A DNA stretch of 17,189 nt, taken from positions 1 to 17,189 of the forward strand of contig JBHIDJ010000056.1 in NCBI GenBank assembly GCA_046760105.1. Reading direction: 5' to 3'. The notes under the pieces were generated by a model. It was not told where the DNA came from. It saw only the letters and a list, made by a program, of their open reading frames with translations, and did not search any database. Below are positions 1-6,164 of this stretch, piece by piece (the stretch's first letter is position 1; each line of letters starts with the position of its first letter). Position numbers and translations under genes: made by a program. This DNA is from JBHIDJ01 sp046760105 (GTDB lineage Bacteria > Pseudomonadota > Gammaproteobacteria > Acidiferrobacterales > SPGG2).

Positions 1-705
1 CGCCGCCGGCAACCAGCGATGGAACGGCATGAGCGCCGCCTTGCCGATGCCGAAGACATACAAGGCAAAAAGCACTGCCAGGACCGATGGCGTTGCCGTA
101 TCCCGCAAGATACCTCCCTGGCGAAAGTCGAGAGTGCCGGTGAGCATCCAGGTCCAGACGATAGCAAGCAGCTGCAAACCAATAGAGGTACCGAGTAACA
201 GCCCCAGATAGACACGTCCCGCACGCCGTGCCTCCTGGGTGCCCGAATGCGTAACCAACGGATAGGTCGACAGTGTCAGCACTTCGTAACATACGAACAG
301 CGTGAACATGTTAGCGGCGAATGCCACTCCCATCGTGCTCCCGAGTGCCACGGCAAACGCGCAATAAAATCGGGTTTGATGCCGCTCATGGTGGGCGCGC
401 ATGTAACCAATGGAGTACAGCGAGGTGACAATCCACAACAGGCTTGCCACCAAAGCGAACAGCAGGCCCAGGGGTTCGACGGCGAGTGCAAGCGGCAACC
501 CTGGCAGTGTCTCCACGAGTACAACAGCCGGCCGCTCACCTGCCTGCACGGCAAACCACAGCCGTGCAACCAGCGAAAACAAGCCGACCGCAGTAACCAG
601 CGTTACCGTTTCTCGTTGGTTGGGGTGCCGGTTGAACATGAGAATCGATACAGCACCCGCAAGAGGCACAGCGATCGTCAGCCACAGCGTCATGGCGGAA
701 CTCAT
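1..705 (-). CDS. MnhD/NuoL-type proton-translocating antiporter subunit, partial (C-terminus beyond left edge)
   Basis: I translated the 235 visible codons directly. The ATG at 705-703 overlaps the TGA of the preceding mnhD gene in an ATGA junction. The product is very hydrophobic and shows membrane segments typical of the complex I/Mrp antiporter family. It contains the segment NMFTLFVCYEVLTLSTYPLV with the conserved membrane glutamate, then GTLDF, then GIGKAALMPFHRWLPAA with the conserved lysine that precedes the P-x-H-x-WLP signature. It is a paralogue of the upstream gene, not a duplicate of it. By analogy with Mrp clusters that carry several D-like subunits, it probably forms a second ion-conducting subunit. 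The C-terminal part lies outside the window, so full length and intactness are unknown. A role as the displaced NuoL-like half of MnhA is equally possible. Confidence 0.9.
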   Translation of the reverse strand, partial: MSSAMTLWLTIAVPLAGAVSILMFNRHPNQRETVTLVTAVGLFSLVARLWFAVQAGERPAVVLVETLPGLPLALAVEPLGLLFALVASLLWIVTSLYSIGYMRAHHERHQTRFYCAFAVALGSTMGVAFAANMFTLFVCYEVLTLSTYPLVTHSGTQEARRAGRVYLGLLLGTSIGLQLLAIVWTWMLTGTLDFRQGGILRDTATPSVLAVLFALYVFGIGKAALMPFHRWLPAA

Positions 706-2183
706 AGCCCACCTCTGAGCAGCGATTCCGCGGCGCGTTGGGCAACACCCACTGTGAGGTCGGTGTGGATCCCGAAGTAGATGTTCGCGCCGATCAGAAT
801 CCAAGTAGGCAAAAGCAGAGATAGTGGCGCCTCCTGACGGCGTGGACCAACCCTAGGTACTGGCTGAAAGAAGGCCGCTTCGACCACTCGCCATATGTAC
901 ACGATCGCCATCAGCGACCCGACGAGCACGAGCGCGGCAACCCACCAGAGCCCGTCCTCCAGGGCGGCGAGGATCAGATACCACTTACTAATAAAGCCGA
1001 CGGTGAGCGGTACACCAATAACGCTCAGGCCACCGACGACAATGGCAGCAAATGTCCAGGGCATGCGCCGCCCAAGGCCGGCCACGTCGCTGAGACGGGC
1101 GGAACCGAGCCGGTAAACGACACAGCCGAGGGCCAAGAAAAGTGCGCCTTTCATTAACGCGTGGTTAAACAGATGCAGGATGCCCGCCGTCAGGCCGGTG
1201 AAAGACGCGAAGCTGATCCCGAGGATCATGTAGCCGATCTGGGCAACGCTCGAGTAAGCCAACATACGCTTCAAGTCGTCCTGAAAGATAGCGACGATGG
1301 ATGCGCTGAATACCGCCACCAGTGCAAGCGGGAGCAGGATTAGATTCAATAGCATCGCCTCAAACGAGAACGCCACACCGAACACGGTGAACAGGAAGCG
1401 CAATAGCATGTACACCGCCACCTTTGTGGCTGTGGCAGCGAGAAAGGCGGTCACCATCGATGGCGCATATGCATAAGCGTTCGGCAGCCACAGGTGCAGC
1501 GGGAAAAGCGCAAGTTTTAGACTGATGCCGACCGTGAGAAAGGCGAGCGCCGCACGCACCGTGCGCGTATCCGCCACGGCCGGAAGACGTTGCGTCAAAT
1601 CGGCCATGTTAAGTGTGCCCGTCATCATGTATAAGAGCCCAACCCCGATCAAGATAAACGTCGCACCGATAGTGCCCATGACCAGATATTGGAACGCAGC
1701 GGTCAGCGCACGGCGATCACGGCCGAGACTGATTAAGATGTAAGAAGAGAGTGAGGAGATCTCGAGAAACACGAACAGGTTGAATGCGTCACCGGTGGCG
1801 GCGATTCCAAGCAGACCCGCGAAGCACAACAGATATGCGGTATAGAACAGCGTGATCCGCCGTTCCGGGATTTCGCTGGCTACGCTGCGGGCGGCAAATG
1901 GTAACATCACGGCACCGATTGCTGCGACGATCAACAACACGAACGCGTTTACCGGATCAATGCGATACTCGATTCCCCACGGGGCTGCCCAGCCGCCTAT
2001 CTCATAGGACAGCGTGCCTGTGGTGAGTACCTGTTGAAGCAGCAAACCAGCGATGATCAGTGCCGCCCAGCTTGCGGCAAGGCTCAGCCCCCAAGCAAGC
2101 CGTGCGTTGTTCAGGAGCACGCACAGCGGTGCGCTTAGCAGGGGCACGACGACCTGCAATGCCGGTAGATGCTGTTCGATCAC
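702..2183 (-). CDS. mnhD: Na+/H+ antiporter subunit D (MnhD/MrpD)
   Basis: This 493-residue, very hydrophobic protein has the usual MrpD length and belongs to the NuoN/NuoM-like proton-transporting family. The sequence shows the conserved membrane glutamate in FNLFVFLEISSLSSYILIS, and the lysine followed by LALFPLHLWLPNAYAYAPS. Further on come LAYSSVAQIGYMILG and HLFNHALMKGALFLALG with a second conserved lysine. All the charged residues expected for proton transfer are therefore present. The protein would sit in the inner membrane and exchange cations for protons together with the other Mnh subunits. Its start overlaps the end of mnhC by 4 nt and its stop overlaps the next D-like gene by 4 nt, which indicates translational coupling. 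The assignment is firm; the exact ion (Na+, K+ or other) cannot be read from sequence. Confidence 0.95.
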   Translation of the reverse strand: MIEQHLPALQVVVPLLSAPLCVLLNNARLAWGLSLAASWAALIIAGLLLQQVLTTGTLSYEIGGWAAPWGIEYRIDPVNAFVLLIVAAIGAVMLPFAARSVASEIPERRITLFYTAYLLCFAGLLGIAATGDAFNLFVFLEISSLSSYILISLGRDRRALTAAFQYLVMGTIGATFILIGVGLLYMMTGTLNMADLTQRLPAVADTRTVRAALAFLTVGISLKLALFPLHLWLPNAYAYAPSMVTAFLAATATKVAVYMLLRFLFTVFGVAFSFEAMLLNLILLPLALVAVFSASIVAIFQDDLKRMLAYSSVAQIGYMILGISFASFTGLTAGILHLFNHALMKGALFLALGCVVYRLGSARLSDVAGLGRRMPWTFAAIVVGGLSVIGVPLTVGFISKWYLILAALEDGLWWVAALVLVGSLMAIVYIWRVVEAAFFQPVPRVGPRRQEAPLSLLLPTWILIGANIYFGIHTDLTVGVAQRAAESLLRGGL

Positions 2184-2536
2184 AACGATTTGTCCTGGCG
2201 ATGGATGTCGTCTTCTTCGACGCTACCGTAGGCCTCGTTGATGCGCACCACCAATGCCAGTCCGAGCGCGATGGTGGCGATGCCGACGACAATTGCGGTC
2301 AGGATCAGGACGTGGGGAAGCGGGTTGGAGTAAACGCTGATACCGTCGGCGATGATAGGTGCAGTACCACCCTGCACTTTGCTCATCGAGATGTACATAA
2401 TGAACACTGCGGTCTGAAACAAATTGAGGCCGACAATTTTCTTTACCAGATTACCTCGCGATATAACCACGTAGAAGCCGGCCATCATCAGAAAAATCAC
2501 GATCCAATAGTTATACAGGCCAAGTAACTCCATCAC
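2180..2536 (-). CDS. mnhC: Na+/H+ antiporter subunit C (MnhC/MrpC, NuoK-like)
   Basis: A 118-residue membrane protein of NuoK type with three predicted membrane segments. The conserved block GGTAPI followed by NPLPHVLILTAIVVGIATIA is the family signature for MnhC. The start overlaps the end of mnhB by 4 nt and the end overlaps mnhD by 4 nt, so it lies within one translationally coupled unit. The C-terminus is a short charged tail (about 20 residues, acidic EEDD) that would face the cytoplasm. Length and motif both match the family, and no anomaly was seen. Known role of the family: a small structural or ion-pathway subunit of the hetero-oligomeric Mrp antiporter. Confidence 0.95.
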   Translation of the reverse strand: MMELLGLYNYWIVIFLMMAGFYVVISRGNLVKKIVGLNLFQTAVFIMYISMSKVQGGTAPIIADGISVYSNPLPHVLILTAIVVGIATIALGLALVVRINEAYGSVEEDDIHRQDKSL

Positions 2537-2952
2537 GAACGTTCCCGGCCAGCGAAGGCAAAGAAGATAGTAATCATAACGGCCGCCACCGTGATACCCA
2601 CCCCCAATTCGATCAGGAAGATTCCTAGATGTTGGCCACGCACAGGATCATGGGCCAGTACGTTGTAATCAAGATAACGTCCACCCAGGAACAGCGAGAC
2701 AACGCCCACGCCAGCATAGAGCGACAGGCCCAGTGCCACGAACACGCGAACGGTCCCGGGTCGAGCGACTTTTTTTGCCGTCTCTAACCCAAAAACCAAG
2801 GCATAGAGGATAAATCCGGCGCCAAAAATGACGCCGGCCTGAAAGCCACCGCCCGGACCGTAGTCACCGTGAAACTGCACGTACAGCGCAAACAATAAAA
2901 TGAGCGGAATAAGCAACTTGGCGACGATGCGTAGCACGAGGTGGTGCTTCAT
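2533..2952 (-). CDS. mnhB: Na+/H+ antiporter subunit B (MnhB/MrpB)
   Basis: This 139-residue protein has four predicted membrane segments. It starts with a short basic stretch and a hydrophobic segment, followed by the family-typical loop FHGDYGPGGGFQAGVIFGAG, whose GPGGGFQAG core identifies MnhB. A later segment contains FLIELGVGITVAAVMITIFF. The ATG overlaps the stop of the MbhD/E-like gene by 4 nt, and the stop overlaps mnhC by 4 nt. In Mrp complexes MnhB packs beside the C-terminal half of MnhA, here encoded by the separate gene immediately upstream. Family membership is secure and nothing appears truncated. Confidence 0.95.
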   Translation of the reverse strand: MKHHLVLRIVAKLLIPLILLFALYVQFHGDYGPGGGFQAGVIFGAGFILYALVFGLETAKKVARPGTVRVFVALGLSLYAGVGVVSLFLGGRYLDYNVLAHDPVRGQHLGIFLIELGVGITVAAVMITIFFAFAGRERS

Positions 2953-3500
2953 CGCTTCTTACCTTTGTTCTTGCGCTGTTGGCGTCCGGATCCGAGTAAC
3001 AGCATTACACCGACGCCGGCCGTGAAGATGACCGTCACCTCACCCAAGGTGTCATAACCACGGTAGCTCGCGAGTACCGACGTGACTATGTTGGGGATGC
3101 CGGTTTCGTGTGGCGAGTCTTGGATGTAGCGGGGTGCCACGTGCCGGTGAATGGGAGCGTCCGGATCACCATAGCGCGGCATGTCGAGGGTGCCGTAAAC
3201 AAGTGCTGCCCCCGTGACGGCGACGACCAGTAGCGGGAGGAGCGCCTTGTGCGTGGGGGTTTTCTCTTTCCGCGCTGTTAGCGCCAGCGTGCCCAGCATG
3301 AGCACCGTGGAAATACCGGCGCCGACGGCGGCTTCGGTGAGCGCCACGTCTACTGCATCGAGCGCTAAGAAAATACTTGCCGACAGAAGACTATAGATGC
3401 CGAACAGCATAACCACGGCAAATAGGTCTCGCAACACGACGACCGCCACCGCCGTGATCGCGAGAAAGGTCAACAGTACGATGTTGATTAGCTGCTCTAT
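2949..3500 (-). CDS. Antiporter subunit equivalent to the MnhA C-terminus (MbhD + MbhE domains), probable ATA start
   Basis: The product corresponds to the C-terminal part of MnhA made as a separate protein. An MbhD (DUF4040-like) domain comes first, with DLFAVVMLFGIYSLLSAS and DAVDVALTEAAVGAGIS. An MbhE-like domain follows, with HVAPRYIQDSPHETGIPNIV and YRGYDTLGEVTVIFTAGVG, then a very basic tail. The first standard start in frame is TTG at 3473-3471, but it has no Shine-Dalgarno and would cut into the first membrane segment. The sequence GGGGAG lies 6 nt upstream of an in-frame ATA at 3500-3498, giving nine extra residues (IEQLINIVL), 183 in all. That ATA is 2 nt after the mnhG stop, so reinitiation by terminating ribosomes could help. 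I therefore place the start at ATA, whether as a real non-canonical start or as an ATG-to-ATA change. The identity is firm; the start is less certain. Confidence 0.85.
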   Translation of the reverse strand: MEQLINIVLLTFLAITAVAVVVLRDLFAVVMLFGIYSLLSASIFLALDAVDVALTEAAVGAGISTVLMLGTLALTARKEKTPTHKALLPLLVVAVTGAALVYGTLDMPRYGDPDAPIHRHVAPRYIQDSPHETGIPNIVTSVLASYRGYDTLGEVTVIFTAGVGVMLLLGSGRQQRKNKGKKR

Positions 3501-3515
3501 GGTTAACTCCCCTTT
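3498..3515 (-). promoter_or_regulatory. Shine-Dalgarno and ATA start of the MbhD/E-like gene
   Basis: On the minus strand AAAGGGGAG (3515-3507) is followed by six nucleotides and then ATA (3500-3498). The mnhG stop TAA (3505-3503) lies between the two. Spacing and strength of the Shine-Dalgarno are ideal for a start at the ATA. No ATG, GTG or TTG exists in frame until 27 nt further downstream. This site decides the start of the downstream gene. Confidence 0.6.
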
Positions 3516-3820
3516 CTGCTAAGCCGCGGTTTCACCCTACCGTGAAGAGCTGCCTTCGCCAGCGCGTGTGTTGCGGTTGGGCTGGTGAACAAGCCAAACA
3601 CGAGAATCAGTAGCAGTTTTACCGTAACCAATGACCAGCCAGCCTGTAGCATGAGACCTATTAAGATCAGGCCGGCAGCAAGCGTGTCCGTCATACCGGC
3701 TGCGTGAAAGCGCGTGAAAAGGTCGGGGAAACGCACAATGCCGATACCGCCGACGACACCGAAAAAGCCCCCGGCCACCAAGAATGTCCAGCTTAGCAAA
3801 TCTATCAGTGCAATCGTCAT
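3503..3820 (-). CDS. mnhG: Na+/H+ antiporter subunit G (MnhG/MrpG)
   Basis: A 105-residue protein with three membrane segments and the usual MnhG pattern. An N-terminal glycine-rich segment (GGFFGVVGGIGIVRFPDLFT) is followed by RFHAAGMTDTLAAGLILIG and by a third segment ending in the SPTATHALAKAA motif. The R-F-P-D-x-x-x-R-x-H-A pattern is the family signature. The ATG overlaps the mnhF stop by 4 nt, and the basic C-terminus contains the Shine-Dalgarno of the next gene. In Mrp complexes this small subunit is required for assembly with E and F. Nothing unusual was seen in the protein. Confidence 0.95.
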   Translation of the reverse strand: MTIALIDLLSWTFLVAGGFFGVVGGIGIVRFPDLFTRFHAAGMTDTLAAGLILIGLMLQAGWSLVTVKLLLILVFGLFTSPTATHALAKAALHGRVKPRLSRKGS

Positions 3821-4107
3821 CGCCGCCCCCGGTTTGCGGCACGCCGTCGAGCGCGGCCGAGATCGCCATACTCAAAGAACTTTAGGGCGGCGATAGTAGT
3901 GATAAACGCGATGAGGGCGTATACGAGGGCGATATCCAGGAAATCCGGCCGCCCGGTAAGGAACCCAAACACGGCGATGATCAGCACCGTTTTGGTGTTG
4001 AACATATTTACCGCGAGTATGCGGTCGTAGACTGTGGGTCCCAGCAGGGCCCGAATCAGCGCGAGAGTCATAGTAACCAGGATGGCCGCTGCTGCCGCGA
4101 AAAACAT
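3817..4107 (-). CDS. mnhF: Na+/H+ antiporter subunit F (MnhF/MrpF)
   Basis: A 96-residue membrane protein with three hydrophobic segments. The family signature is visible in RALLGPTVYDRILAVNMFNT (the GPT-x-x-DR-x-x-A-x-N pattern), then FLTGRPDFLDIALVYALIAF. The C-terminus is strongly basic (ARRRAANRGRR). The ATG shares one base with the TAA stop of mnhE (TAATG junction), and the stop overlaps the mnhG start by 4 nt. MrpF homologues are small subunits of the antiporter and have also been linked to anion or bile-salt efflux in Bacillus, but that role cannot be inferred here. Confidence 0.95.
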   Translation of the reverse strand: MFFAAAAAILVTMTLALIRALLGPTVYDRILAVNMFNTKTVLIIAVFGFLTGRPDFLDIALVYALIAFITTIAALKFFEYGDLGRARRRAANRGRR

Positions 4108-4586
4108 TAACTGGCCCCTTCGAAATCTGTGACCCGTCGGTCCATCTCCCCACGCCGCAGTTCTTGCGCCGCCTCCTTTGTCAGGGCGTGCACTTCAATT
4201 TGATCGCCCTTCACGTTAATAGACACGGTCCCCGGAGTCAGGGTAATCGAGTTGGCGTAAATCACCTTGCCCAACTCACTTTTTTGACTTGCTTTAAGGC
4301 GTATTACGGTGGGACTGATCGGCATGCGAGGGTTCAGAATGCGACGCGCCACATTTATATTGGATTTCACAATTTGCCAAACGAGCCATGACCAGTAGAC
4401 AAGTGCCTTAGGCGTCAGGTGGATCGGGTGACCTTCGCGGTCCAGCACGTCCATCCGTAGAGCAATGGTAACTACAAGCAATACAGAAAGTACGCCGAGG
4501 CCCAAAAGTAACGGGACGTCGTAATGGCCGGACAGTAACAGCCATAGGCCGTACGCTACCAATGCCAGGCTGATCGCATGTGCCAA
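4107..4586 (-). CDS. mnhE: Na+/H+ antiporter subunit E (MnhE/MrpE), TTG start
   Basis: This is the first gene of the antiporter operon. From the chosen TTG start (4586-4584) the product is 159 residues, close to the usual MnhE length. It has two N-terminal membrane segments, then an amphipathic cytoplasmic part with LVWQIVKSNINVARRILNP, followed by YANSITLTPGTVSINVKGD. These are the conserved MnhE blocks. The frame stays open upstream to an ATG at 4676, but that would add a 30-residue non-hydrophobic extension unlike family members and without a ribosome site. AGGAG lies 8 nt upstream of the TTG. The 153 nt between this start and the yfjD stop contain no convincing promoter by eye, so the operon may be read from upstream genes or from a promoter I could not recognise. 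Confidence 0.93.
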   Translation of the reverse strand: MAHAISLALVAYGLWLLLSGHYDVPLLLGLGVLSVLLVVTIALRMDVLDREGHPIHLTPKALVYWSWLVWQIVKSNINVARRILNPRMPISPTVIRLKASQKSELGKVIYANSITLTPGTVSINVKGDQIEVHALTKEAAQELRRGEMDRRVTDFEGAS

Positions 4587-4599
4587 GGCAATCTCTCCT
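4584..4599 (-). promoter_or_regulatory. Ribosome binding site fixing the TTG start of mnhE
   Basis: On the minus strand AGGAG (4599-4595) is followed by eight nucleotides and then TTG (4586-4584). The alternative ATG at 4676 has no comparable site and would give an atypical N-terminal extension. This site therefore supports the shorter, family-length protein. Confidence 0.6.
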
Positions 4600-4739
4600 C
4601 GTATCTTTATGCCGGCAGGTGGCGGTTCGTAAAAATGCCGTGATGATACCCAGGGACGCACTGATATGCCAGACAAGCCCAGCGCTTTTGAAGAGAGCTG
4701 AAAGTGACGAGTGGGCAGCGCTGGCCTGGTGTAGGTCTG

Positions 4740-6026
4740 CTAGCTCACCGATGATTCTTCGGTGGTGCTTTCCTCGGGATGCGGGCGAATGCGGGCCACT
4801 TCGACAGCTGTACCACGGGTGCGCATGATATCGACTTGGTAGCCGCTCAGTATGAGGCTGGTGCCTGGCTCCGGTATATCCTCGAGATACTCGGTGATCA
4901 GTCCATTCAGGGTTCGCGAGCTGTTTGTGGGTAGCTGCCAGCCAAGCTTGCGGTTCAAATCGCGAATACTGGCACCGCCCTTAACGAGATAGCTGCCGTC
5001 CGCCTGCGGATGAATGTCCTCGAGCTTGCCGATTGCTTCCGTCGAAAAATCACCGACGATTTCCTCTAGGATCTCGTCAAGGGTAACGAGGCCCATGATG
5101 TCTCCGTATTCATCTACTACCAGTCCGAAGCGACGTTTGATGTCCTTGAAGTTGAGTAACTGTCTGTTCAGCGGCGTGCCCTGCGGAATGAAGTAGGGTT
5201 CAGCGATAACCTCCATGAGTGATTCGCGCGTAAACTTATTTTCACGAATCTGATTGAGTACCTTTCGCAGATGTATCATGCCAACCACATTGTCCAGGCT
5301 GCCGCGGTAGACGGGTAGCCGTGTGAAGCGGCTGCGTGAAATTTGCGCCATGATGTCATCCCAATCGCCATCGAGATCGATACCTTGTATCTGACCGCGT
5401 GGCACCATGACATCCTCAACCGTCGTCTTTTCAAGGTCGAGTATACCCAGCAGCATCGATTGATGGGATTTTGGGATCAGCGCACCGGCCTCCATGACGG
5501 CAAACCGTAGCTCGTCGCTGCTGATTCGATCGCGTCTCCTATCCAACGGAACGCCCAGCAGGCGCAGCATGCGGTTTGCGATCTGGTTGATAAGCCAGAT
5601 GATGGGGTAACAAATCTTGAGTAACGGACGCAGCACGTACGCTGCCGGAAAGGCAACGCGTTCCGGCTGCATCGCAGCGATGGTCTTCGGCCCGACCTCA
5701 GCGAAAATGAGCACGACCACAGTGAGCAGGCCGGTGGCAACCGCGATGGCAGCCTCACCAAACAGTTTGAGCGCAATGATTGTCGCTATTGCCGATGCCA
5801 GCAGATTGGCGAAATTATTGCCGAGGAGAATGACACCCAGCAGACGGTCCGGGCGCTCGAGCAGTTTATGCACGATGCGCGCGGCGCGATGCCCGGATTT
5901 CGCCAGATGCTCCAGCCGATAGCGATTCAGCGCCATCATGCCGATTTCGCTGGCGGAGAAAAAAGCGGATAAGAGAATAAGGAAAGCGAGCGCCAGCGCC
6001 AGCGCGCCTATGGGGACGTCATCCAA
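4740..6026 (-). CDS. yfjD: CNNM/CorC-family inner-membrane protein (YfjD/CorB-like)
   Basis: This 428-residue protein has the same length as E. coli YfjD and similar architecture. An N-terminal DUF21/CNNM transmembrane domain (about residues 1-180) includes SAFFSASEIGMMALNRYRLE, LLGVILLGNNFANLLAS and FAEVGPKTIAA. A CBS pair (about 190-330) follows, with the marker LDLEKTTVEDVMVPR and VVDEYGDIMGLVTLDEILEE. The CorC/HlyC C-terminal domain (about 345-420) follows with GSYLVKGGASIRDLNRKLGW. Members of this family are linked to Mg2+/Co2+ transport or resistance; the substrate of this one is not proven. In E. coli the gene follows ypjD directly, whereas here an SLC13 permease lies between the two. 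A Shine-Dalgarno is weak (GAGG about 18 nt upstream of the ATG). The tail is acidic and Ser/Glu-rich. Confidence 0.92.
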   Translation of the reverse strand: MDDVPIGALALALAFLILLSAFFSASEIGMMALNRYRLEHLAKSGHRAARIVHKLLERPDRLLGVILLGNNFANLLASAIATIIALKLFGEAAIAVATGLLTVVVLIFAEVGPKTIAAMQPERVAFPAAYVLRPLLKICYPIIWLINQIANRMLRLLGVPLDRRRDRISSDELRFAVMEAGALIPKSHQSMLLGILDLEKTTVEDVMVPRGQIQGIDLDGDWDDIMAQISRSRFTRLPVYRGSLDNVVGMIHLRKVLNQIRENKFTRESLMEVIAEPYFIPQGTPLNRQLLNFKDIKRRFGLVVDEYGDIMGLVTLDEILEEIVGDFSTEAIGKLEDIHPQADGSYLVKGGASIRDLNRKLGWQLPTNSSRTLNGLITEYLEDIPEPGTSLILSGYQVDIMRTRGTAVEVARIRPHPEESTTEESSVS

Positions 6027-6061
6027 GCGGAGATCGCCTCACGACCATGGGGACATCGATC

Positions 6062-6092
6062 ACTTTAGCACATGGGCAAGCCCTGCCGTCAA
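6062..6092 (-). promoter_or_regulatory. Candidate sigma-70-like promoter for yfjD
   Basis: On the minus strand TTGACG (6092-6087) lies 19 nt upstream of TAAAGT (6067-6062), which is preceded by TGC as in an extended -10 element. It lies 36 nt upstream of the yfjD ATG. The spacing is 1-2 nt longer than optimal and the -10 matches only four of six bases, so this is a tentative call by eye. Confidence 0.35.
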
Positions 6093-6149
6093 TGTGCCGG
6101 CTGAGCGCCATGCACGATCTGTACCGCTTTCTCTGTGTGCTCGGCTAGA

Positions 6150-6164
6150 CCGGCAAAAAGCCGG
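6150..6164 (-). terminator. Short GC hairpin immediately after the SLC13 gene; weak terminator candidate
   Basis: CCGGC (6150-6154) and GCCGG (6160-6164) form a five-base-pair stem around an AAAAA/TTTTT loop, directly after the TAG stop of the permease gene on the minus strand. No run of T follows on that strand, so intrinsic termination would be weak. On the plus strand the stem is followed by TATTTT, but no plus-strand gene lies upstream. Confidence 0.3.

Noticed and set aside
247..780. Plus-strand open frame of 177 codons over the antiporter genes
   Set aside because: It lies antisense to the D-like antiporter genes, is Gln/His/Arg-rich and resembles no protein; a shadow of the minus-strand coding.
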